A stretch of DNA of 64,000 nt from Candidatus Ozemibacter sibiricus (GTDB lineage Bacteria > Muiribacteriota > Ozemobacteria > Ozemobacterales > Ozemobacteraceae). The DNA lies in contig QOQW01000014.1 of assembly GCA_003327425.1 (NCBI GenBank), positions 92,916-156,915 of the forward strand, read 5' to 3'. The position numbers were made by a program, and so were the translations under genes. Positions within the stretch are counted from its first letter, which is position 1. Every line of letters begins with the position of its first letter. Below, piece after piece: positions 44,391-52,263 of this stretch. The notes beneath the pieces are model-generated. The model was not told the origin of the DNA. It saw only the letters and a program-made list of their open reading frames with translations, and did not search any database.

Positions 44391-44651
44391 ATGGCTACCA
44401 CTCCCACCACGGAAACCCCTGCTCGACCTGAATTCAAGCGCCCGCGGCACCGCAAGGTCTGCCAGTTCTGCAAAGACAAAGTGGCGTTCATCGACTACAA
44501 AGATGTCAATCGTCTGCGCCGGTTCATCAATGATCGCGGCAAGATCATCAGCCGACGCACCACCGGCACCTGCTGCGGGCACCAGAAGCTGTTGACCACG
44601 GCCATCAAGCGGGCCCGCAACATCGCGCTCCTGCCCTTCACGGCGCTCTGA
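44391..44651 (+). CDS. rpsR: Ribosomal protein bS18, zinc-binding form
   Basis: 86 residues. ATG 44391 is chosen because AAGGAG lies eight bases before it; an ATG at 44373 is in frame but lacks a site. The sequence carries CQFCKDK and [12 protein letters not shown], the Cys pattern of the zinc-containing (C+) type of bS18. Many bacteria have a zinc-free paralogue. It partners bS6 on 16S rRNA. Two hairpins follow before the membrane gene. Confidence 0.95.
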   Translation: MATTPTTETPARPEFKRPRHRKVCQFCKDKVAFIDYKDVNRLRRFINDRGKIISRRTTGTCCGHQKLLTTAIKRARNIALLPFTAL

Positions 44652-44671
44652 GCGAAGCCGGGAAGGAACGA

Positions 44672-44704
44672 CCCGACGATCGTCGGGGACCCGCGTTCCG
44701 CGGG
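44672..44704 (+). promoter_or_regulatory. Two adjacent hairpins between rpsR and the DUF2232 gene
   Basis: CCCGACGATCGTCGGG (44672-44687) is a perfect palindrome, and CCCGCG-TTC-CGCGGG (44690-44704) follows two bases later. No U tract follows. They could limit read-through or mark an RNA processing site between the ribosomal genes and the membrane-protein gene. Confidence 0.45.
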
Positions 44705-44717
44705 CCCCCGGAGGGCC

Positions 44718-45758
44718 ATGACCATGCCTCTGCCGCCTCCGACCTTCGGCCAGCGCACCCTCGGCACCACCCTGATGACCGGGTGGACGATGGCGGCGCT
44801 CTTCCTGGCCGGCCGGCTGCCCCTGCTGGGGGCCTTGCTGCTGGCCCTGGCCGGGTTGCCGGCCATGGTCGTGGGGCTGGCCTGGGGCGCCGCCTGGTTC
44901 GCCCTCTACACTGCGCTGACGCTCGGCCTGACGTCCTGGCTGGGGGGCGGCGGCTTCGCGCTGTTGCTGGTGCCGATGCTCCTGCTGCCAGCGGCCCTGC
45001 TGGCCGGCCTGGCCAAGGCCGGGCTGGCGCCCCTGCGCGCCATCGCGGCGACCCTGCTGCTCGCCACCCTGTTCTCGGTGGCGGTCTGGGGCGTCCTGCC
45101 CCTGATCGATGAAGGGGGAAGCCGGCTCTGGGCGGTCAAAGAGCTGTTCCTGGCCCAGAAGCAGGAATTCGCCCGCAAGATCCAGGAATTCCAGCAGCAG
45201 GGGGAAGGCGATCCGCAATCGCTGCAGGTGCTCCTCGAGCACTTCCAGGCCTGGATGGATTTCATCCTGCTGCTGGTGCCGGTGACCTTCATCTTCACCT
45301 GGCACCTGCTGTCGCTGGCCGTCTTCTACCTCGGCGCCCTGGCTCTCGGCGCGCGGTTCGGCTTCACCCTGACCCCGCTGCCGCCGTTCGCCACCTGGCG
45401 CTTCGACTGGAACCTGATCTGGTTGTTCATCGTCGGCTGGTTCCTGTTCCATGGCGCTGATCTGGTCGGGCCGGCCTCCGCCCAGACCCTCTTCCGGCAG
45501 GTCGGGGCCAACTGCCTGGCCATCAGCAAGCTTCTCTACTTCATCGCCGGGTTGTCCATCGTCTACTTCTGGTTCGATTCCTACAAGATCAGTGCTCCGA
45601 ATCGGATCGGCCTGTCCTGTCTCGCCCTGCTCCTCACCAATCTGCTGGTGTGGCTGGGCATCATCGACGTGTGGGCCGATTTCCGGGCGCCCCGGTCGCC
45701 GGCCACCCCCTCGACCCGGGCCCGGGACGACGACGAGGAGGACTCGTTCTTCGATTGA
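44718..45758 (+). CDS. DUF2232 polytopic membrane protein
   Basis: 346 residues (the ATG at 44724 is equally possible: GGAGG is three bases before the first and nine before the second). About eight hydrophobic segments; a cytoplasmic or periplasmic hydrophilic loop with KQEFARKIQEFQQQGEGD at ~145-165. The C-terminus is acidic (RARDDDEEDSFFD). DUF2232 proteins often sit between rpsR and rplI; molecular function is not known. Translated downstream of the two hairpins. Confidence 0.85.
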   Translation: MTMPLPPPTFGQRTLGTTLMTGWTMAALFLAGRLPLLGALLLALAGLPAMVVGLAWGAAWFALYTALTLGLTSWLGGGGFALLLVPMLLLPAALLAGLAKAGLAPLRAIAATLLLATLFSVAVWGVLPLIDEGGSRLWAVKELFLAQKQEFARKIQEFQQQGEGDPQSLQVLLEHFQAWMDFILLLVPVTFIFTWHLLSLAVFYLGALALGARFGFTLTPLPPFATWRFDWNLIWLFIVGWFLFHGADLVGPASAQTLFRQVGANCLAISKLLYFIAGLSIVYFWFDSYKISAPNRIGLSCLALLLTNLLVWLGIIDVWADFRAPRSPATPSTRARDDDEEDSFFD

Positions 45759-45801
45759 GCATCCACCGCGATTCTACCGCGATTCCGAAGGAGGAATTCC
45801 C

Positions 45802-46275
45802 ATGCAAGTCCTGTTGATCAAAGACATCGATCGCGTCGGCAAGAAAGGCGAAACCAAACGGGTCACCGAAGGCTATGCTCGCAATTTCCTGTTCCCTCGC
45901 CACCTCGCCGTTCCCCTGACCGAAGGGTCGAAGAAGAACCTGAAACTGGTCGAAGTCTCCTGGAAACGCCAGGAGGAGAAAGAGCGCGAGGCCTTCCAGG
46001 CCATGGCCAAGAAGATCGATGGTCTGGCCCTGCGCATCACCAAGAAAGCCGGCGAGAAAGGCCGCCTGTTCGGCTCGGTCACCAATGCCGAGATCGCCGA
46101 AGCCATCGCCGCTGAAACCAAGGTCGAGGTCGACAAGAAGAACATCCTCGCCGATCACATCAAGGAACTCGGCCAGCACGAGGTCACCGTCCGCTTCTCC
46201 GGCGAGGTGAAGGCCACGGTCAAGGTGATCGTCCTGCCCGAAGAGGAATCGGCCGCGCCGGCCACCCAAGCCTGA
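45802..46275 (+). CDS. rplI: Ribosomal protein bL9
   Basis: 157 residues. GGAGG with seven bases before the ATG at 45802 fixes the start. It begins MQVLLIKDIDRVGKKGETKRV and GYARNFLFPRHLA, the standard N-terminal bL9 domain. A long helix (EREAFQAMAKKI) and the C-terminal domain follow. A short extra Ala/Pro tail ends it. Last gene before a strong terminator. Confidence 0.97.
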   Translation: MQVLLIKDIDRVGKKGETKRVTEGYARNFLFPRHLAVPLTEGSKKNLKLVEVSWKRQEEKEREAFQAMAKKIDGLALRITKKAGEKGRLFGSVTNAEIAEAIAAETKVEVDKKNILADHIKELGQHEVTVRFSGEVKATVKVIVLPEEESAAPATQA

Positions 46276-46405
46276 TCGCGATCTCCTGCGCGCCCTGGCC
46301 ACGTCGGGGGCGGTGAGCGACGCGGGCCGGCGGTCCGCGCCACGAGTCTGCTGCGCTGCGTGGCCAGGTCCTCGTCCCGCTCTTTCCCGATCTCCAGTCC
46401 GACGT

Positions 46406-46461
46406 CCGCCCCGCCTTCCCTGTGCGGTGTCCCTGCCGCAAGGCCGGGGCGGCGTCTTTTT
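46406..46461 (+). terminator. Intrinsic terminator of the rpsF-rplI operon
   Basis: A long GC stem (46406-46417 with 46440-46452, one bulged C), with a TGCGG/CCGCA inner stem, ends in five T (46457-46461) 130 bases after rplI. The surrounding 312-base gap (46276-46587) holds no other gene I can see, and dnaB begins after it. Confidence 0.75.
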
Positions 46462-46587
46462 CGCTGGCCACGGTGACGTCGGCGGCGGTCGCCTGTCGCC
46501 GCCGGGGTTTGGCCTGGCGCCGAGGCCACGCCCAGATTTCCCAGATCGCCCAGACCTCTTCTTGACTTCAGCGGGAGGCCGTTCCGT

Positions 46588-47937
46588 ATGACCGAGACCT
46601 TCAGCCGCGTTCCCCCCCACAATCTCGAAGCCGAGCAGAGCCTGCTCGGGGCCATGATGCTGAGCGAAGAGGCGACGGCCGCGGCTCTCGAGATCGTCGA
46701 CGCCTCTGATTTCTTCCAGGCCGCGCATCGGTTCATCTTCCAGGCGCTGATCGATCTGTTCCAATCGCAGAAACCGTGCGATCCGGTCACCCTGCAGGAA
46801 GAGCTGCGGTCGAAGGGGCGGCTGCAGGATGCGGGCGGCGCTTCGTACCTGTCACAGTTGCTGAATGCGGTGGTCAGCACCGCCAACGCCGCCTATCACG
46901 CCAAGATCATCAAAGAGAAAGCTCTGCTGCGCCGGCTGATCCAGGTCTCGGGCGAGATCGGCCGCGATGCCGCCGACCCCCAGGCGGCCGCCGAGATCCA
47001 GCTCGATCTGGCCGAGCAGAAGATCCTCTCGCTCAGCCAGTTCCGCATGACGCGGCCCTACGTGCGCATCAAAGAGCTGGTCGGCGAGACTTTCACCGCT
47101 CTCGAGCGGCTCTACGAGCACAAGCAGGCGATCACCGGCGTGCCGTCCGGCTTCACCAAGCTCGATGAATACACGGCGGGGTTCCAGCCGAGCGATCTGA
47201 TCATCGTCGCCGCCCGTCCCTCGATGGGCAAGACCGCCTTCTGTCTGAACATCGCGCAGTATGCGGCCCACCAGTGCCAGATGCCGACCCTGATCTTCTC
47301 GCTGGAAATGGCCAAGAGCCAGCTGGCGACCCGACTGATGTGCGCCGAGGCCCGCATCGATGGCCAGAAGGTGCGCCGCGGCTTCCTGGGGGACGAAGAC
47401 TGGGCCAAGATCACCCGTACCGCCGGCGTGCTCGAGAACACCCCTTTGTTCATCGATGACACGCCCGGGGCTTCGCTGCTGGAGATCCGCAGCAAGGCCC
47501 GCCGGGCCGCCAGCCAGGAGAAGATCAAGCTGATCGTCATCGACTATTTGCAATTGATCACCCTGCCCGGCTCCAGCAGCCAGGACAACCGCCAGCAGGA
47601 GGTCTCGGCCATCTCGCGCGGGCTGAAGGGATTGGCGCGCGAGCTGAACGTGCCGGTCATCTGTCTGTCGCAGTTGTCGCGCGCCGTCGAGTCGCGCACC
47701 GACAAGCGGCCGATGCTCTCCGATCTGCGAGAGTCGGGAGCGATCGAACAGGATGCCGACGTCGTCCTCTTCCTCTATCGCGATAGCTATTACAACCCCA
47801 AGAAAGAAGAGGCCCGCAACAAGGCCGAGGTCATCATCGCCAAGCAGCGCAACGGGCCGGTCGGCAGCATCGAGCTGGCTTTCTTCGCCGAGTTCGCCAA
47901 ATTCGAGAACCTCGAGACGGTGCATACCGAGTATTGA
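46588..47937 (+). CDS. dnaB: Replicative DNA helicase DnaB
   Basis: 449 residues; GGAGG about nine bases upstream of the ATG. An N-terminal domain (PHNLEAEQSLLGAMM, EELRSKGRLQDAGG) is followed by the RecA-like helicase domain with Walker A (ARPSMGKTAF), an LSLEM-type helix region (SLEMAKSQLATR) and Walker B (IVIDYLQLI). The motif LSDLRESGAIEQDAD is the usual arginine-finger region. Full family length. Unwinds DNA at the fork as a hexamer. It lies after the rplI terminator, so is expressed at least partly apart from the ribosomal operon; no separate promoter is clear. Confidence 0.97.
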   Translation: MTETFSRVPPHNLEAEQSLLGAMMLSEEATAAALEIVDASDFFQAAHRFIFQALIDLFQSQKPCDPVTLQEELRSKGRLQDAGGASYLSQLLNAVVSTANAAYHAKIIKEKALLRRLIQVSGEIGRDAADPQAAAEIQLDLAEQKILSLSQFRMTRPYVRIKELVGETFTALERLYEHKQAITGVPSGFTKLDEYTAGFQPSDLIIVAARPSMGKTAFCLNIAQYAAHQCQMPTLIFSLEMAKSQLATRLMCAEARIDGQKVRRGFLGDEDWAKITRTAGVLENTPLFIDDTPGASLLEIRSKARRAASQEKIKLIVIDYLQLITLPGSSSQDNRQQEVSAISRGLKGLARELNVPVICLSQLSRAVESRTDKRPMLSDLRESGAIEQDADVVLFLYRDSYYNPKKEEARNKAEVIIAKQRNGPVGSIELAFFAEFAKFENLETVHTEY

Positions 47938-48182
47938 GCCGATGGAACCTTCTGTTCGAGTCAGGCTGGCAGGGCGCGTCGCTTCTTCCCCTCGCCAGGG
48001 CCAGAAGCCATGGACCATCGGTCGGTCCCGCCGCATGTCTGGTTCGGCCTGTCCGGGTCGGAAGCCTGGCCCATCGGGGCGGCCCGGGGCGGGTCTGTTG
48101 CGTTCGAGGGCGGCTGGTCGGAGGTGGGGCGGGATGGCCATGCGAGCCCGAGCCCTGGCGAGGCCTGAGCGGGGTCTGAGGC

Positions 48183-48833
48183 ATGGGTGAACTCGACCGG
48201 GCGCTGTTCGCCCTGCTCAATCGCGGCTGGACACACCCCTGGCTGGATGAAACGATGCCGCTTTTGACCAACAGCCGACTCTGGTTGCCCCTGCTGGCGA
48301 CTGTGGCGCTGTGGCTCTGGTTCGGCGCCGGCGGCCGCTGGCGGCCTCTGGTGCTCTGCCTGGGGGTGGCGGTCGGCCTGGCCGATCTGACGTCGGCCCG
48401 ATTGATCAAGCGTTGGGTGGGCCGGTCGCGGCCTTGCTGCGTCGAGCCTGAGGTGCGCCTGCTGGTCGGCTGCTCGAAGAGCCGTTCCTACCCTTCGTGC
48501 CATGCAGCCAATGCGGGGGCGGTGGCGGGCGTGGTGCTCGGCGAAGCGGGGTGGGCGGCCGGGCTGCCGGTGTTGCTGCTGGCGCTGGCTGTCAGCTATT
48601 CGCGCGTGTATGTCGGGGTCCACTATCCGCTGGACGTGGTCGGGGGCTTCTGTCTGGGGCTGGCCCTGGCCCGCCTGGTCATCCTGGCCCGCCGGCGCTG
48701 GTGGGGGTCGTCCCCCGCGGCGCCAGCCGCGCGGGTGGCGTCGTCGTCAGGGAGCCCCGCGCCCATGGCAGCACCCCCAACCGCCGCAACGCCGCCGGCA
48801 CCGCCTCCCCCGCCACCGTCTGCAGGCGAGTGA
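48183..48833 (+). CDS. PAP2-family membrane phosphatase
   Basis: 216 residues with three PAP2 motifs: KRWVGRSRP (KX6RP), YPSCHAAN (PSxH; catalytic-base His), and SRVYVGVHYPLDVV (SRxxxxxHxxxD; catalytic His). Five or so TM helices. It probably removes phosphate from a lipid pyrophosphate such as undecaprenyl-PP or a lipid A phosphate in the inner membrane. The last ~50 codons are low-complexity Ala/Pro/Ser and run antisense through the end of lpxK (155 bases overlap). A tail of that composition is common when a stop codon is lost or never fixed. Confidence 0.87.
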   Translation: MGELDRALFALLNRGWTHPWLDETMPLLTNSRLWLPLLATVALWLWFGAGGRWRPLVLCLGVAVGLADLTSARLIKRWVGRSRPCCVEPEVRLLVGCSKSRSYPSCHAANAGAVAGVVLGEAGWAAGLPVLLLALAVSYSRVYVGVHYPLDVVGGFCLGLALARLVILARRRWWGSSPAAPAARVASSSGSPAPMAAPPTAATPPAPPPPPPSAGE

Positions 48834-49833
48834 GGAGCGTCCAGACGCCCAGGCGGCGCGCCACGGCGGCGTCGATCTTGATCCGGTCCTTGTCGGTGCA
48901 GACCGGCGTAGCGTGCTGATCGGCGGCCGACCGGCCGACCTCGTCGAGATCGGCCGGCGTGAAAACATGGTGGTCGCGGAAGGCCCGGGTCGCGACGACC
49001 TGGCAACCGATCTTCGCCAGCAAGGCGAAGAACGGGGCGGGGTGGGCCAGGGCGGCGAAGGCCACCACCCGGCGCGGGCCCTGATCGAGCGGGACGGGGT
49101 GGCCGGCGGGGTCGAGCCAGCCGCGGGGTTCGGTCATCACCTTGAGCAGGGGCGCGGCCGGCGCCCAGGCGGTCAGGAACTGCCGCCAGGCGGCGATCTG
49201 TGCCGGGGTGGCCGTCTCGCAGCGAGTCAGCAGCAAGGCGTGGGCGGCGGCCAGGCGGGCGGGCGGCTCGCGCAAGCGACCCAGCGGGAGCAGGCGGGCG
49301 TGGGCGGGGTCGGTGGTGGCATCCCACAGCACCAGATCGACATCATGGCGTACCCGCCGGTACTGGAACCCATCGTCGAGCAGCAGCAGGTCGGGGTGGA
49401 ACCATTTCTCGGCCATGGTGGCGGTGTGGGCGCGGTTCTTGCCGAGCAGCACGGGGACGTGCGGAAAAGCGGCATTGACCTGCAGGGCCTCGTCGGTCAG
49501 CCCAGCCGGATGCGGGCCAGGGCCGCGCAGCAGGTAGAAGCTGCGCTCCCAGGCGCTGCGGTAGCCGCGCGTCAGTACGACGGTGGCGGCCGGTCGTTCG
49601 GGGTCGGCCAGCAGCTCCAGCAAAAGCGGGGTCTTGCCGGTGCCGCCGACCGTGAGGTTTCCGATGGAGACGACAGTGGCGGCGGGCTGGGCTACCAGGA
49701 ACGGCAGCGTTCCGAACAGGCGCCGTTCGAGGTCGACCAGACGACCGTACAGCCAGGCAACTGGCTGCAGCAGGAGCGCTTCGCCGGTGCGTCGAACAGG
49801 GGGTGTGGTCAGAAGCATGCGATCTGATTCCAT
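48679..49833 (-). CDS. lpxK: Tetraacyldisaccharide 4'-kinase (lipid A biosynthesis)
   Basis: 384 residues. The start at 49833 is one base after the stop codon of the upstream gene; Met6 is an alternative start, and no strong ribosome binding site is seen. The N-terminal helix is followed by VVSIGNLTVGGTGKTPL (P-loop), a DDGFQYRRV strand (typical LpxK DDGFQ) and RDHHVFTPADLD near the end. It phosphorylates the disaccharide precursor of lipid A at the inner membrane. Its presence implies an outer membrane with LPS. It is the last of a minus-strand envelope cluster; its 3' end overlaps the PAP2 gene. Confidence 0.95.
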   Translation of the reverse strand: MESDRMLLTTPPVRRTGEALLLQPVAWLYGRLVDLERRLFGTLPFLVAQPAATVVSIGNLTVGGTGKTPLLLELLADPERPAATVVLTRGYRSAWERSFYLLRGPGPHPAGLTDEALQVNAAFPHVPVLLGKNRAHTATMAEKWFHPDLLLLDDGFQYRRVRHDVDLVLWDATTDPAHARLLPLGRLREPPARLAAAHALLLTRCETATPAQIAAWRQFLTAWAPAAPLLKVMTEPRGWLDPAGHPVPLDQGPRRVVAFAALAHPAPFFALLAKIGCQVVATRAFRDHHVFTPADLDEVGRSAADQHATPVCTDKDRIKIDAAVARRLGVWTLLTRLQTVAGEAVPAALRRLGVLPWARGSLTTTPPARLAPRGTTPTSAGGPG

Positions 49834-49834
49834 T

Positions 49835-50899
49835 TCATCGAGGGGTCTGATCCAGGAAGGCGGCGAAGGCCTCGCTCATGGCCGACAGACGCTGCCGGTG
49901 GGCGTCGGCGAACGCCTCGGTCGCTTGGATGGGGGCGGCCAGTTCTCGCGTCTGGGCGGCGGGAGAGAAGGAGTTGGCAGCTTCGAGGGGGGATGGACCC
50001 TGGATCTCGTGGACGAGGGTCTTCACTTTGTCGTCGTAAGCCAGCGGCATGAGGGGAAGGCCCAGGCGCAGTCCGGCCAGCACGACGTGGTAGCGCATGG
50101 CCCAGACGCCGGCGAGCGAGCGGCCGAGCCGCATCAGGTCGGTGAACGAAGCCGGGGCGGCGATGTTCAGCCCAGGAAAAGTGGCGGCGAGCAGCATGGC
50201 GTCTTCCTGGCGGGCGGCGAGGCCGAGGAGAGCGGCGGGTGGACGATCGTGCAGAGCCTGACGAGCCGCTTCGCGGAAGCGATGATCCCGCCAGGGGCGG
50301 AGATTGATGCCCCACACCCTCGTGGGGTGGGGCGCGCCGGCCGGGTGTGGCAGTTCCTTCGGCACGGGCTGAGCGTCGGGCGGAAGCCGGGGCGGCTCAG
50401 GGTCGGGAATGGCCCAGGACCAGTCGCACCCCAGGTGAGCGGGGCGTCCGGTCAAGCTCTGGAACAGGGCGGCCGAGGCGCGGTCGCGCATCCAGGCCGC
50501 CGACACTCGCCGCAGCACGCGGGCGGCGATGGCGCGGGCGGCGGCCGAGCGGAGCGGCCCGAGGCCGGCTCCCCATAGCGAAGGGCGACGGCCGGCCAGG
50601 CTGGCGGCCAGCAGACGCAGGGCGTAGAAGGCCACACCGTCGACCGACCAGTCTTGCAGCAAGCCTCCGGTGAACACGACCTGGGCGGCTCGGCGCAGCT
50701 CGGCCAGGAAGGCGGGCCAGGCGGCCGCGCCCCGCCGGGGCAGCGTTCGCACGCGGGCGGCCAGAGGTGCGGGAAGCGGCTGCCGTCCGGCGGTCACGGC
50801 GACGGGGCATGGGGGCGGGACCTGCGCCAGCAGGCCCTCCAGGATCGCTTCATCGCCGAGGTTGCCCTCGCCGAAGAAGCCGACGCCGAGGAGCGCCAT
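49835..50899 (-). CDS. Polysaccharide pyruvyltransferase family protein (CsaB-like)
   Basis: 354 residues. Start at 50899 is supported by GGAGG five bases upstream and by the family N-terminus MALLGVGFFGEGNLGDEAIL. Also typical are FTGGLLQDWSVDGVA, SLWGAGLGPLRS and the late GVWAMRYHVVLAGLRLGLPLMPLAYDDKV. The family moves pyruvate from phosphoenolpyruvate to sugars of cell wall polymers. In CsaB proteins this supports S-layer anchoring. It ends one base before the lpxK start, so is co-transcribed with lipid A and glycosyltransferase genes. Confidence 0.9.
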   Translation of the reverse strand: MALLGVGFFGEGNLGDEAILEGLLAQVPPPCPVAVTAGRQPLPAPLAARVRTLPRRGAAAWPAFLAELRRAAQVVFTGGLLQDWSVDGVAFYALRLLAASLAGRRPSLWGAGLGPLRSAAARAIAARVLRRVSAAWMRDRASAALFQSLTGRPAHLGCDWSWAIPDPEPPRLPPDAQPVPKELPHPAGAPHPTRVWGINLRPWRDHRFREAARQALHDRPPAALLGLAARQEDAMLLAATFPGLNIAAPASFTDLMRLGRSLAGVWAMRYHVVLAGLRLGLPLMPLAYDDKVKTLVHEIQGPSPLEAANSFSPAAQTRELAAPIQATEAFADAHRQRLSAMSEAFAAFLDQTPR

Positions 50900-50942
50900 C
50901 ACCGCCTCCACCCGGTCGGTCGCCAGAACGCCGGTGGGCGAG

Positions 50943-52262
50943 TCAGCATCCCAGCACCTCGAGTTCTTGAACCAGCCGATCGAGGCGGTCGTCCCAGCTG
51001 GGGACGCGGCGCCGCCGGCCGCGCTCGCCTGCCTGCGGCGACCCGGCGGGTGCCGGAGCCGGTGCCGAATCTGGCGCGGTGGCCGGCCGGGCGAGGTGCG
51101 CGCGGACCGTCGCCCAGTCGGCGGCGGGGTCGGCGCCGGGCGCCGAGACCAGGTCGACGCAGGGATGCTCGCGCAGGCCAGCCGGCCCCGTCGCCCAAAC
51201 GAACAAATCATGCATTTTGTACTCGTACGCCTTGAGCGGATCGACGGCGCGGGTCAGCGGCAGATCGAGGAACGAAATCAGGCCGAGGTGGCAGGTCGCC
51301 ATCAGGTCGTCGAGGGCGGCGGGCGGCAGGATGCCGTGGTCGCGCACGGCGGGCGCTCGGCGCAGGCGAGCGAAGAGCGGCCCGCGGCCGGGGCCGGCCA
51401 GGTGCAGTTCGACCTGGGGCAGGCCGGCCAGCCGTTCGAGCCAGGGCAGATCGGTCCATTCGTAGTGGGCGCCGGCCGACAGCAATCGCCACGGCGGCGG
51501 CGCCGGTCGCGGAGCCCCGCTTGCCCTGCCGTTCCGGCGGGGGCGGGCGGCATTGGGCAGCAGCAGGCATCGGGCCGAGGTATCGGCCGGGGTCGGCAGC
51601 AAGGCGGGGCAGGTGGCCACCACCAGATGGGCACGTTCGAACCACCATCGTTCGTAGCGCTGCCACACGATGGCGCGCTGGCCCGGGAAGGCCCCGTGCC
51701 GGTCGCAGCGGTCGTAGACCACCAGGCGGGGGTCTCGACGGCGGGCGGGCGCTGACAAGATAGGGGCAGCCTCGGCCTCCACGAGCGGAGCGTCACCCCC
51801 AGCAGCTCGGCGGCGCGCGGCCCCTGGACCGAGAGGAGATGGCTCGCCTGTCGCTGGGTGGATCAAGGCAGGGTTTCTCGAAGAAGGAGAACCCGTCTGG
51901 TTGGTCGGCGTGGCATGAGGAGGGGCACCGAACAGGCCGGCCAACGACGGCTCGCCGGCCCAGACCAGGTGGTGGGGGGTGAGGGCGCCGGCGCGGCGGA
52001 GCAAGTCGCCGGCTAGTCGCACGGCGATCGCCTGCAAGCCGGGCCAGCCGGTGGCCCGGAATGGCACCCGGACCTGCAGGCGGATCAAACGGCCGGCGGC
52101 GGCCTGGGCGGCGGTCAGGCCGAACCCGCCGCCCTGCAAGGGGTCGAGGTAGGTCACCGCGAAGCCGCGCCGGGCCAGCCCTGCCGCCAGAGCCTGGTGG
52201 CGCTGCGGCAGGCCGTCCCAGGCCACCGGGGACACGAACAAAACGGGGGGGCGGGAAGCCAT
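50943..52262 (-). CDS. GT4-family glycosyltransferase
   Basis: 439 residues: N-terminal FVSPVAWDGLPQRHQALAAGLARRG, middle VVYDRCDRHGAFP and a C-terminal donor half with PLKAYEYKMHDLFVWAT, matching GT-B enzymes that use activated sugars. A low-complexity insert (~110-165) interrupts the N-terminal half, and a Pro/Ala-rich segment is near the end. No second acidic EX7E motif is obvious. It probably adds one sugar to an envelope glycan. One base after the stop of the upstream two-domain glycosyltransferase, so translated from the same mRNA. Confidence 0.8.
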   Translation of the reverse strand: MASRPPVLFVSPVAWDGLPQRHQALAAGLARRGFAVTYLDPLQGGGFGLTAAQAAAGRLIRLQVRVPFRATGWPGLQAIAVRLAGDLLRRAGALTPHHLVWAGEPSLAGLFGAPPHATPTNQTGSPSSRNPALIHPATGEPSPLGPGAARRRAAGGDAPLVEAEAAPILSAPARRRDPRLVVYDRCDRHGAFPGQRAIVWQRYERWWFERAHLVVATCPALLPTPADTSARCLLLPNAARPRRNGRASGAPRPAPPPWRLLSAGAHYEWTDLPWLERLAGLPQVELHLAGPGRGPLFARLRRAPAVRDHGILPPAALDDLMATCHLGLISFLDLPLTRAVDPLKAYEYKMHDLFVWATGPAGLREHPCVDLVSAPGADPAADWATVRAHLARPATAPDSAPAPAPAGSPQAGERGRRRRVPSWDDRLDRLVQELEVLGC

Positions 52263-52263
52263 T

